A stretch of 12,063 nt of DNA from Faecalicatena sp. (lineage in GTDB: Bacteria; Bacillota; Clostridia; Lachnospirales; Lachnospiraceae): positions 1 to 12,063 of the forward strand of contig VSNK01000181.1 in NCBI GenBank assembly GCA_009774255.1, written 5' to 3'. The translations under genes were made by a program, and so were the position numbers. Positions 1 to 6,813 of the stretch are shown here, one piece after another. The notes beneath the pieces are model-generated. The model ran no database searches, was not told where the DNA came from, and saw only the letters and a list, made by a program, of their open reading frames with translations. The first letter of the stretch is position 1; each line of letters starts with the position of its first letter.

Positions 1-57
1 GAAGTTGCCCGTTTGAAGGATATGCTGGTTAAGCATCATATTGCTATGGCCCCATAG
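1..57 (+). CDS. Possible C-terminal tail of a plus-strand gene (5' truncated)
   Basis: Frame 1 of the plus strand is open from the window edge for 18 codons and ends in TAG at 55-57. The residues read EVARLKDMLVKHHIAMAP, which looks like ordinary protein. The other two plus frames stop within the first 30 bases. If real, this gene converges on the leftward glycan operon. An 18-codon open stretch is also quite likely by chance, and the family cannot be recognised from so little. Confidence 0.3.
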   Translation, partial: EVARLKDMLVKHHIAMAP

Positions 58-269
58 TTCAATCAAATTCTCTGTGGCTCTATCCTATTTATTGTGTCAT
101 CTTTAGTTACAGTTCACTGGCCAGCCAGTGAACTGTAACGAATCCTGCCTATTTAAAGTTGCCTTACGGCAAGAGGCCGGATTCCAGCCCCAGTACATAC
201 TGGCCTGTGACCGTGCAGCGTGGTGCACGGCCCAGGAGTAAACGGTAACTGGCTCCCTCTTTTACCTAA
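58..269. other. Intergenic stretch between convergent units
   Basis: No gene is seen here. Positions 58-105 are unstructured and AT-rich. Positions 106-235 hold the structured hairpin element listed separately. I find no stem followed by a clear T run on either strand, so a classic Rho-independent terminator for the leftward operon is not evident. The hairpins may still limit read-through. Confidence 0.5.
106..235. repeat. Structured dispersed element, copy 1 (three hairpins)
   Basis: Positions 106-120 and 125-139 form a perfect 15-bp stem (arm GTTACAGTTCACTGG) with a 4-nt loop CCAG. A second short hairpin follows at 159-172, with arms TTGCC and GGCAA around loop TTAC. A third lies at 211-230, with arms CCGTGCA and TGCACGG and a possible outer CTGG/CCAG pairing at 200-203 and 232-235. 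The first two hairpins and the linker between them match the element at 8876-8967 with almost the same spacing. Being present twice in 12 kb in the same orientation suggests a dispersed repeat. Its function is unknown: RNA structure, terminator-like element or miniature mobile element are all possible. Confidence 0.7.
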
Positions 270-932
270 CTAAAACCTCAGTTTCCGGATATTCTGCAGT
301 GTATCTGCATAAGGCTGTTCCTTTCCAAACAGCAATGTCGTCCCCAGCACGAATCCTGCCACCCCTTTGGGCGCATATTCCAGGATCTTGTCTGCGCTGC
401 ATGCCCCATCCCAATAGATTTCAAAATCCATATCCTCCTTCAGCGCCAGCAGCTTCGTGATCTTTTTCCCCACATAGGGAAGATACATCTGCCCCGCGTT
501 GCCGGGATTCACGGACATGACCAGCACCTTTTTTACAATACGCAGCATTTCCATAACTGTCTCGACAGAAGTTCCGGGATTGACCGCGATCCCGGGAATC
601 AGGCCTGCATTGATAATACTCTGCAGGGTAGTGGATGGGTGATATTCCGCTTCGGGATGAATATAGACCGTGTCGCCTTTCCGGAGATTTTCCAAAAACA
701 ACTGGATTCTGTTATTCGGATGTTCAATCATTAAATGTACATCCAGCGGCTTTTTTGTCGCACTGGCTATGTATCGCATGTCATTCAAAGACATGGCAAA
801 GTTGGGGACGTAGCGCCCGTCCATAATATCGATATGGAAGGAATCGATGCCTCCCTCTTCCAGATTCTTCACTTCTTTTTCCAGATTTCCATAATCGGCA
901 CACATCATGGATGCCATTAATTCAAATTGCAT
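270..932 (-). CDS. rpe: Ribulose-phosphate 3-epimerase family protein (Rpe/AlsE-like)
   Basis: This is a cytosolic TIM-barrel enzyme of 220 aa, the usual family length. Members swap the C3 configuration of ketose phosphates: ribulose 5-P to xylulose 5-P for Rpe, allulose 6-P to fructose 6-P for AlsE. The metal and catalytic residues are all visible: H33 and D35 in FHIDIMDGRYVPN, H66 in DVHLM, and D175 in WDGAC. The phosphate/loop motif MSVNPGNAGQ is at 139-148. The opening SMMCAD and the DGAC motif resemble AlsE (SLMCMD, DGSC) more than housekeeping Rpe (usually SILAAD, DGGI), so the substrate is uncertain. It is the last gene of the leftward operon, 301 nt after the DUF4422 gene across a 55-bp repeat array. 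A weak AAGGCGG precedes the ATG. In this heptose locus it could feed transketolase/sedoheptulose 7-P, or epimerise a heptulose phosphate; that part is inference. Confidence 0.88.
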   Translation of the reverse strand: MQFELMASMMCADYGNLEKEVKNLEEGGIDSFHIDIMDGRYVPNFAMSLNDMRYIASATKKPLDVHLMIEHPNNRIQLFLENLRKGDTVYIHPEAEYHPSTTLQSIINAGLIPGIAVNPGTSVETVMEMLRIVKKVLVMSVNPGNAGQMYLPYVGKKITKLLALKEDMDFEIYWDGACSADKILEYAPKGVAGFVLGTTLLFGKEQPYADTLQNIRKLRF

Positions 933-958
933 AGCTTCTTACCGCCTTTTCGTTCCTG

Positions 959-1241
959 ATTATGATAATACAAGCGTCAAACGGTCATGTGTCTCCTTTT
1001 GACGCTTTCTTCATTATGATAATACAAGCGTCAAGCGATCATTTGTCTGCCCTTTGACGCTTTCTTCATTATGATAATACAAGCGTCAAACGGTCATGTG
1101 TCTGCCTTTTGACGCTTTCTTCATTATGATAATACAAGCGTCAAGCGATCATATGTCTGCCTTTTGACGCTTTCTTCATTATGATAATACAGGCGCCAAA
1201 CGGTCATGTGTCTGCCTTTTGACGCTTTCATCATTATGATA
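959..1241. repeat. 55-bp direct tandem repeat array, five units, alternating types
   Basis: Units start at 959, 1013, 1068, 1123 and 1178 (54, 55, 55, 55, 55 bp), and a partial sixth at 1233-1241 runs into the stop codon of the DUF4422 gene. Each unit begins ATTATGATAATAC and holds an inverted pair AAGCGTCAA...TTGACGCTT, so each can form a hairpin with a stem of about 9-10 bp. Two variants alternate: units 1, 3 and 5 read CAAACGGTCATGTG, while units 2 and 4 read CAAGCGATCAT followed by T or A and then TG. This array fills nearly all of the 301-nt gap before the epimerase gene, and no gene is visible in it. Confidence 0.95.
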
Positions 1242-2460
1242 AAAATATACACCCGGCATGGGATATATTCAGCCTGTCCCTGTTATGCATAAAATACAGC
1301 GTTTCCAGCGTTTCTCCGATATATCCGATATAGCGGTCGGCCCGCTCACTGCCCCGCGGCACGCTCAGTTCTTCCACTCTTTCCAGAATCGGGAACAGCC
1401 AGCCGCAATACTCCGCCAATACATTTTTCCTCGCCACAATAATATTGTAGTTATATAAAAATCTTTGTTTTAAGATACCCCGAAACACTTCCGCATACGC
1501 CGGCTGCAATTCCGCAACCGCCTCCCATACCGCTTTCCAGTCTTCCGGTTTCAAATACCTCGCGTGGTGCATCTCGATATCCGGTTCATAGGGCATCGGA
1601 TACGGCAGAACCACATCCAGGTCATTATCTGCCAGCCGAAATATATCGTCCTCCGTAAGATCCAGGATCCTTCTGTAGTGCATCAGCCCATAATACTCCC
1701 GCTCCCCATGTTCCGAATCCTCCGCTCCACCACATTCATGCCCGGAGTGCCCGATCAATCCGCAACATTCCTGGCCTGAATGCCCCATCTCTTCGCCGCA
1801 CTCATTCCCTGAATGCTTCCACTCTTCTATGCGCTTATTCTCCGAATACTTCCTCTCGGGTGCCGTCAGGCAGTTCTTCCACATCCAATAAAGTACCGTA
1901 AGCTCCGAATAGTTTCCATTTTTTTCGGAAATATGTTCTCCACTGCAATCCGTAATGTCAGCAACGCGCTTCTCACACAAAGCCGCCCCTGCCTGTATCG
2001 GCGTTATCCACTCCGGCAGATCATATTTCCCGGTTAGCGGCCTGTCTTTATAAAATTTTGCCATAAATACCTGAACCTTCGCTTTATGATGTCCGACAGG
2101 AAGGGCGCGCAGAGGCATATAATCTTTTTTGCATATATAATGATATCCCATGAGCTCGGACCAGCGGGATGAGGTCAGGCGGACATGACAGGAAAATTCT
2201 TCCTCATCCAGCCTCTTTTCGATATCCGGCATCACATTCTCCGGCGTCGCGATCAAGATCTCGATTTCCTTTTTCGCTTCCTTCGACAGGGATTTCGAAA
2301 AGGAATTTAATTCTAAAACCGGAATTCCTGATAAATACTGCGCATTCATTCCCCGCTCCGATACTAAAAAACAGCGGATATTTCTTGACGGGGACAAGTT
2401 CCGTATTGCCTCACAAACGCCCAGCGCAATTCCCTGGGCTCCAAAAATCGCCAGTTCCAA
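1234..2460 (-). CDS. DUF4422 protein, probable glycosyltransferase, with N-terminal Rossmann-like domain
   Basis: The protein has 408 aa. Residues 1 to ~110 look like a Rossmann-type domain (LAIFGAQGIALGVCEAI at the start). From ~125 onward it matches DUF4422: VFMAKFYKDRPL, then ELTVLYWMWKN, YYGLMHYRR, YNYNIIVARKN and the C-terminal RYIGYIGETLETLYF. DUF4422 proteins sit in capsule and O-antigen loci and are thought to be glycosyltransferases; the reaction here is unknown. The start is TTG, supported by AGGGTGG about 10 nt upstream, with no better ATG nearby. Residues 215-247 are three 11-residue repeats (HSGxEC) inserted between the WMWKN and YYGLMHYRR motifs, which are normally close together. 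The stop codon lies within the first motif of the downstream 55-bp array. It is 242 nt after the GT4 gene. Confidence 0.85.
   Translation of the reverse strand: MELAIFGAQGIALGVCEAIRNLSPSRNIRCFLVSERGMNAQYLSGIPVLELNSFSKSLSKEAKKEIEILIATPENVMPDIEKRLDEEEFSCHVRLTSSRWSELMGYHYICKKDYMPLRALPVGHHKAKVQVFMAKFYKDRPLTGKYDLPEWITPIQAGAALCEKRVADITDCSGEHISEKNGNYSELTVLYWMWKNCLTAPERKYSENKRIEEWKHSGNECGEEMGHSGQECCGLIGHSGHECGGAEDSEHGEREYYGLMHYRRILDLTEDDIFRLADNDLDVVLPYPMPYEPDIEMHHARYLKPEDWKAVWEAVAELQPAYAEVFRGILKQRFLYNYNIIVARKNVLAEYCGWLFPILERVEELSVPRGSERADRYIGYIGETLETLYFMHNRDRLNISHAGCIFLS
1720..1818 (-). repeat. In-frame 33-bp repeats (3 x 11 aa) inside the DUF4422 gene
   Basis: Three units at 1818-1786, 1785-1753 and 1752-1720 encode KHSGNECGEEM, GHSGQECCGLI and GHSGHECGGAE. 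The middle unit aligns with the conserved motif just downstream, EHGEREYYGLM: H, E, G and L match, with C-C in place of Y-Y and I in place of M. The array therefore looks like a duplication of that motif. The reading frame is preserved. Confidence 0.85.
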
Positions 2461-2470
2461 CTGTTCTTCA

Positions 2471-2477
2471 CCACCCT
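2471..2477 (-). promoter_or_regulatory. Ribosome binding site supporting a TTG start
   Basis: The minus strand reads AGGGTGGTG about 8-10 nt before TTG at 2458-2460. This supports the non-ATG start of the DUF4422 gene. It lies outside the nearby repeat array. Confidence 0.6.
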
Positions 2478-2552
2478 TTTTCTGTCATTACACTTTTTCA
2501 GCATCTTTGGCAGATTGGAAGATTGCCCATTCGAAGTACTTTTTCTATCATA

Positions 2553-2710
2553 GCATTTTTCTATCGCAGCAACTCTTCTGTCAAAGCATTTTTCTATCGC
2601 AGCAACTCTTCTGTCAAAGCATTTTTTCTATCGCAGCAGCTTTTCTGTCAAAGCACTTTTTCTATCAAATCATTTTTTCTATCAAATCACTTTTCTATCA
2701 AATCATTTTT
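2553..2710. repeat. ~17/33-bp tandem repeat array downstream of the GT4 gene
   Basis: Units at 2553-2585, 2586-2618 and 2619-2652 (33, 33, 34 bp) read like GCATTTTTCTATCGCAG plus CAACTCTTCTGTCAAA. Three short units follow at 2653-2669, 2670-2686 and 2687-2702 (17, 17, 16 bp) of the type TCATTTTTTCTATCAAA. The gene's own 3' end at 2703-2718 (TCATTTTTTTATCGCG, with stop TGA on the minus strand) is a further degenerate copy. The 33-bp unit is about two diverged 17-mers. The rest of the 242-nt gap (2461-2552) holds only a ribosome binding site and weak related T-rich sequence. Confidence 0.88.
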
Positions 2711-4244
2711 TTATCGCGTTCAGCAGATTGTTTTCAAAGATATCCATGGAAAAATTTTCTTCATATATTTTCCTGGATTCTCTCCCCATTCGGACAAGCT
2801 TTTGCCTGTTTTCCACGCACCATACAATCTGTCTTGCCAAATCGCCCGCATTTTTGCTTTGGAATACCAGGCCATTTTCCTTCTCTTTTATGTATGCCGC
2901 CGTTCCTGCCGAATCTGAAACAAGACACGGCAATTCGTGCATCATCGCCTCAGCACAGACTGCCGGCATAGGATCTTCTCTTGACGGACAGATCAATACA
3001 TCCGCGCGATTTAAATACTCATGAATATCCTCTGCCATCCCGGTAAAAATGATTTCCGGAAGGTCCCTGCACATCGCTTTCAGATTCCCTGCCATTGCGG
3101 AAGAATCTTTTCCCACAATATAAAATTTACATTTTTCCAGCACAGGCTTCGGAAGCATTTTTACCGCCTCAACCAATATATCCTGACCTTTTCTGGCCTC
3201 TACAAATCCTATGGTTACAAAGCAGATATCATCCGCTGCTTTACTTCCAGAATCGGTCACAGAACAAATATCCGCAACTTTACTTCCGGAATCGGTCACA
3301 GAACAAATATCCGTAGCTTTACCTCCGGAATCGGTCACAGAACAAATATCCACAGCTTTACTTCCGGAATCGGTCACAGAACAGATATCCGCAGCTTTAC
3401 CTCCGGAATTCCCATGGAATGTTTTTTCTTCTCTTACTCCATACAATAGCGTCTTGATTTTCAATTCAGGCGCGCAGGCTTTTAATGCCGCCTCCGGCAC
3501 ATTCCCCACCGCATACACATCGAGGTTCATCCCTGATATTTTAGAAATCACCTGCCTGTCCACACCTTCGTAAAAAAAAGCTGAATCATGAAGCCACCAG
3601 ATCATGGGAATCGAGGTATCCCTGTCCGATAAAAACACATAAAAATTGATTGCATTGCAAAATACCAGGTCATATTCCATCACCCATTCGGCAGCCCGCA
3701 TGGTCCCGATCAACAGATTTTCGTCTATGATGACAGGGATATTTTCCTGAAGCAGCAAGTGCCTGAGAGGACCGTCTATCATAGAACCGTATACAACGTG
3801 ATATCCGTTTTTCTTTAAAATTCTTGCGGTATCGAATAATGTAAATGCGGGACCTCCTATGGACAAATTCTGGTTCAAAAGCAGGATTTTTTTCGCTCTT
3901 TTTTTCGCTTTCTTATCAAAAGAAAAATCCCCATACCGAATCAAAGCTCTGCTGTTTTTTCTGACATCAATCAGCTTATGGAGATCATAAAAATGAAAAA
4001 TCCTTTCTTCTTCGATCCCCATATTTATCAATTGTGCTTTCATTTCCTTCATGTAAAAACTCAGAATGATCACAGCATCAAAATCTCTTTGCACTCCTTC
4101 CGACGGCGAAACCACCTCGTGCCCGTCCAGTATTTTCCCCTGCTTTTCTTCAGAATTATCCAGCAGGGCAACGATTTCATGATCCTGAAACCACCGTTTA
4201 TATCTCTCGTAACAATCCCCTGTTCCAAATAAAAGGTATCTCAT
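2703..4244 (-). CDS. GT4-family glycosyltransferase with N-terminal Rossmann-like domain and internal repeats
   Basis: The protein has 513 aa and should transfer a sugar from an activated donor onto a glycan acceptor at the cytoplasmic face. Residues 1 to ~95 form an extra Rossmann-like domain (MRYLLFGTGDCYERY, then VALLDN). A GT-B fold follows: the N-terminal half starts near KKILLLNQNLSIGGPA, and the C-terminal half has VTIGFVEARKGQDIL, FTGMAEDI and PSREDPMPAVCAEAM (E423/D424 and E432 at the nucleotide-sugar motif). Donor and linkage cannot be told. Residues ~278-344 are five 13-14 residue repeats (DICSVTDSG) in the linker before the second GT-B half, an insertion relative to normal family members. 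ATG is preceded by GAGGAG. The gene lies 256 nt after the HAD-like gene, across a 43-bp repeat array. The stop overlaps the next array. Confidence 0.92.
   Translation of the reverse strand: MRYLLFGTGDCYERYKRWFQDHEIVALLDNSEEKQGKILDGHEVVSPSEGVQRDFDAVIILSFYMKEMKAQLINMGIEEERIFHFYDLHKLIDVRKNSRALIRYGDFSFDKKAKKRAKKILLLNQNLSIGGPAFTLFDTARILKKNGYHVVYGSMIDGPLRHLLLQENIPVIIDENLLIGTMRAAEWVMEYDLVFCNAINFYVFLSDRDTSIPMIWWLHDSAFFYEGVDRQVISKISGMNLDVYAVGNVPEAALKACAPELKIKTLLYGVREEKTFHGNSGGKAADICSVTDSGSKAVDICSVTDSGGKATDICSVTDSGSKVADICSVTDSGSKAADDICFVTIGFVEARKGQDILVEAVKMLPKPVLEKCKFYIVGKDSSAMAGNLKAMCRDLPEIIFTGMAEDIHEYLNRADVLICPSREDPMPAVCAEAMMHELPCLVSDSAGTAAYIKEKENGLVFQSKNAGDLARQIVWCVENRQKLVRMGRESRKIYEENFSMDIFENNLLNAIKK
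3214..3411 (-). repeat. In-frame 39-bp repeats (13 aa) inside the GT4 gene
   Basis: Units occupy 3373-3411 (slightly diverged at its edge), 3334-3372, 3295-3333, 3256-3294 (39 bp each) and 3214-3255 (42 bp). They encode versions of DICSVTDSGSKAV. The last unit runs into DICFVTIGFVEARKG, the true start of the C-terminal GT-B half, so the array appears to be copied from the segment encoding DICFVT. Units differ by only a few bases, which suggests recent expansion. Confidence 0.92.
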
Positions 4245-4259
4245 CTCGTCTCCTCTTCA

Positions 4260-4503
4260 CCTGCGCCAAATGAAATCTATCTTATCTTCAGTTTACCTGC
4301 ATAAAATAAATTTTTATCTCGTCTCTTGTTAGCGGCTTACCTGCGCAAAATAAACTCTATCTTGTCTTTTGTTAGCAGTTCACCTGCACGAAATAAACTC
4401 TATCTTGTCTTTTGTTAGCAGTTCACCTGCACAAAATAAACTCTATCTTGTCTCTTGTTAGCAGTTCACCTGCACAAAATAAACTCTATCTTGTCTCTTG
4501 TTA
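4260..4503. repeat. 43-bp direct tandem repeat array between the HAD-like and GT4 genes
   Basis: Unit starts (CCTGC) are at 4260, 4296, 4340, 4383, 4426 and 4469. Lengths are 36, 44, 43, 43, 43 and a 35-bp partial that ends exactly at the stop codon of the HAD-like gene (TTA at 4501-4503 on the plus strand). The unit is CCTGCACAAAATAAACTCTA followed by TCTTGTCTCTTGTTAGCAGTTCA. Units nearest the HAD-like gene are the most alike and those nearest the GT4 start the most diverged. Each full unit from the second onward carries a TAA in the minus-strand sense. The array fills the gap and no gene is visible. Confidence 0.95.
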
Positions 4504-6813
4504 TCGATTCATTGACGTAACGGCACGTCCCATAAATTCATCTACATTTTTCATATGAAACAGTGCTTCTTCATCAAACTCGGAATATTCTTTTGAAAGC
4601 AGACCTAACACGGCATCATACAAGCGGATCGGAGCCGTACAGCTTTCCACTTTCGGCAAAAGCTTCATCATATCCCGGGCATATTGCTCCACGGAATTGT
4701 GAATCCTGCTTAACCGACCGATCTCCTCCGCATCTCTTTCTTCTTTATAAAAACGAAATTCCCCTTTGTCCGTAACCGACATCAGCGACGGTTCATTCGA
4801 AGATAAAATATTTTCAAGAAAGTAATAAAATTTATATATATTGGCATTCGTATTAAAATCACCCGCAGAGCCATAAAGGGAGGACACGGTCAGATTCTCA
4901 TACCTTTCTTCCGAAGATCTACGCTTTCGGAAATAGATTCCCTGCATTCTTTTATGAATCAGTTTTTCAATTGCCGACTGCACCGTACCTACCGCAACGA
5001 AATCAACAAACGCCGGGAGCCTGTATTCCAATATTCCCAGGGACGCAATATACTTTTGATAATTTTTCCGCTCCTCCCCGCAAATTTCAAGGAGACGTTC
5101 CATCATTTCCGGCGCAGATTGTCCCAATGTTAGTTTTTCCGCTGCTGATTTTTTTGCTTCTGATGTATCTGCCTGAAAATCTTTATCCGCCTGGAAATCC
5201 TTATCCATGCGAAAATCTTTATCCATGCAGAAATCCTTACCCACCCGGAAATCCTTATCCTTCCTGAACTCCTTATCCACCCGGAAATCCTTATCCTTCC
5301 TGAACTCCTTATCCATGCGGATTCCGAATCGTGCTTCCAGCATATCTGCGGAATCTCTGGAATCTTGAATGGATAATATATTTATGATATCCTGCTCCTT
5401 ATATGCGGAAGCAATCAGAGCCGCCCTTCTGGATGTGTAAAAATAAATGCTTTTAGGGAACCTGATTGAAGAATTTCCGGTTTTCTCAATCAGGTAAAAT
5501 AATCTCCGGAGCAGATACCCATCTCTTGAAGGAAATATGATAAAATCAATCTGTTTTTCCGCAACAGTCTGAATCAGGAAAAGCATATATTTCAATATAA
5601 CTGGCGCAATAAACAACTCCGCAACTCGCTCCGCATTGTCAAAAATCAGTGTTCCATTTCCTTTATATTTTCCAAAAGGGTCATTAAATGCTGTGGAAAT
5701 AAATTTCCCAAGCACAAGCTCCTCTTCCATACTTTCCGGTTCCGGAAGAACCCTGGAATAGATACTTCGTTCGTACATTTCACGCGGGCTGAAGATCTGA
5801 TATGTATCAAATCCTGCCTCCTTTGCAGCACGGATATCGGAAAAGAAATTGTCTCCTATGTGAAGAATCCGGACATCTTCCGCCGGGCATAATTCCTTTT
5901 TTACGAATTTCTTTTTTGCTAATTCCTTTTTTACGATTTGAAATAATCCTTCCTGCTTTCCAACCGAATAGTCACAGGAAACGAATATCCCGTCATAGTT
6001 CGTAATCTGATGTGCTTTTAAAATTGTCTCAATCAATTCTCCTGTCAAATACATATCAGAAACCAGATAGACTTTTTTGCCAAGTTTTCCGACATAATCT
6101 AATATACCGCACATGGATTCTCTTCTGCAGAGCATGCGGATTTCTGTCTCTATCTCCCATTTCAGCAGCAATTCTTTCTCTGTTTCACTGATTCCCGTAT
6201 TGCGCTGTAGACAGTCATAAATGTCATAGATTGTCGGATTCTTTTTGTCCTGGATTCCATCTTCCGCCTTTTTTCTTTCACAGAAAAAGTCCAAGTGTGA
6301 AACAGGATTTCTATCATCCATATAGCGAAATACGTCCTGGGGCGAAAGAATTTTTCTTGTCAACAATGTATCGAAAATATCAAATGTAACAAAATCTGCG
6401 TTTTCTATTTTCCTCATCAAATCCGCGCGTTCCAGCAAAAAGCAGCGATGCCGCTCCTCATGAATTTGTCCGGAAACCAGGTTATTTCCGTTGATGTCGT
6501 ATACCGAGATTTCGTTTTCTCTGCAGAAATCTTCAATCCGCCGATAGACCGTATTGATCACCGCTTCTCTCGCGATGATCACAATCCGGACATCGGATAT
6601 CTTCCTGACCTCTTCATAAGAAAGCACTCTGTAACCCCAAAGGATTTCTCCTGTCCTCTTCACATCCATCAGGCCTGCGATCTGCTTTCTGTCCAGCTTT
6701 TCAAGCAGCTTCGCGGTATGGATACCTGTTCCGTACAGAACAATATTTCCCCATTTATTTTCGATAAAGTTTTTCGTAAAAGTCTCGTAGATATACTGTT
6801 CTTCGTTATACAT
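4501..6813 (-). CDS. HAD-like (COG5610) glycan-locus protein with N-terminal Rossmann-like domain
   Basis: The protein has 770 aa. Residues ~20-110 are a Rossmann-like domain (NIVLYGTGIHTAKLLEKL, then IAGLMD). Residues ~140-345 are a HAD hydrolase: motif I FDIFDTLLTR (nucleophile D145; F147 replaces the usual second Asp), motif II VSDMYL (S252), K286 in SVGKQEG, and motif IV HIGDNFFSD (D321, D326). The C-terminal half (~370-770) has the FPSRDGYLL and YFYTSRRAAL motifs often seen after COG5610 domains in polysaccharide loci; its activity is not known. Residues ~498-548 are eight hexapeptide repeats of the type DKDFR, highly charged and probably a flexible insert. A smaller VKKEL duplication is near residue 305. 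The start overlaps the gmhA stop by one base (TAATG), with AAAGG upstream, so translation is probably coupled. Whether it is a phosphatase or a transferase is open. Confidence 0.85.
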   Translation of the reverse strand: MYNEEQYIYETFTKNFIENKWGNIVLYGTGIHTAKLLEKLDRKQIAGLMDVKRTGEILWGYRVLSYEEVRKISDVRIVIIAREAVINTVYRRIEDFCRENEISVYDINGNNLVSGQIHEERHRCFLLERADLMRKIENADFVTFDIFDTLLTRKILSPQDVFRYMDDRNPVSHLDFFCERKKAEDGIQDKKNPTIYDIYDCLQRNTGISETEKELLLKWEIETEIRMLCRRESMCGILDYVGKLGKKVYLVSDMYLTGELIETILKAHQITNYDGIFVSCDYSVGKQEGLFQIVKKELAKKKFVKKELCPAEDVRILHIGDNFFSDIRAAKEAGFDTYQIFSPREMYERSIYSRVLPEPESMEEELVLGKFISTAFNDPFGKYKGNGTLIFDNAERVAELFIAPVILKYMLFLIQTVAEKQIDFIIFPSRDGYLLRRLFYLIEKTGNSSIRFPKSIYFYTSRRAALIASAYKEQDIINILSIQDSRDSADMLEARFGIRMDKEFRKDKDFRVDKEFRKDKDFRVGKDFCMDKDFRMDKDFQADKDFQADTSEAKKSAAEKLTLGQSAPEMMERLLEICGEERKNYQKYIASLGILEYRLPAFVDFVAVGTVQSAIEKLIHKRMQGIYFRKRRSSEERYENLTVSSLYGSAGDFNTNANIYKFYYFLENILSSNEPSLMSVTDKGEFRFYKEERDAEEIGRLSRIHNSVEQYARDMMKLLPKVESCTAPIRLYDAVLGLLSKEYSEFDEEALFHMKNVDEFMGRAVTSMNR
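5171..5322 (-). repeat. In-frame 18-bp repeats (hexapeptide) inside the HAD-like gene
   Basis: About eight units of 18 bp (GAAATCCTTATCCATGCG type on the plus strand) encode MDKEFR, KDKDFR, VDKEFR, KDKDFR, VGKDFC, MDKDFR, MDKDFQ and ADKDFQ. Within 5243-5314 a 36-bp higher-order period is visible. The product is a charged Lys/Asp/Phe segment lying between the YFYTSRRAAL region and the helical C-terminal part. Confidence 0.9.
5891..5936 (-). repeat. 30-bp in-frame duplication inside the HAD domain
   Basis: The 16-mer AATTCCTTTTTTACGA occurs perfectly at 5891-5906 and 5921-5936, a 30-bp period. It encodes VKKELAKKKF followed by VKKEL, just before HAD motif IV. The low-complexity lysine codons make chance similarity possible. 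Confidence 0.6.

Noticed and set aside
106..139. Rho-independent terminator at the perfect 15-bp hairpin
   Set aside because: No T run follows the stem on either strand, and a relative of the same hairpin sits inside the operon before hddC-gmhB.
959..1241. CRISPR array reading of the 55-bp repeats
   Set aside because: The would-be spacers are almost identical between units and come in only two alternating forms; the units are plain tandem repeats and no cas gene is present.
2169..2971. Long plus-strand open frames (up to 249 codons) over the GT4/DUF4422 boundary
   Set aside because: They are antisense to well-supported genes, and their middle parts are translated T-rich tandem repeats, giving low-complexity Phe/Ser/Gln sequence.
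3021..3573. Plus-strand repeat proteins opposite the GT4 repeats
   Set aside because: They are shadows of the in-frame 39-bp array; a unit divisible by three opens several frames on the other strand. No ribosome binding site or family match is seen.
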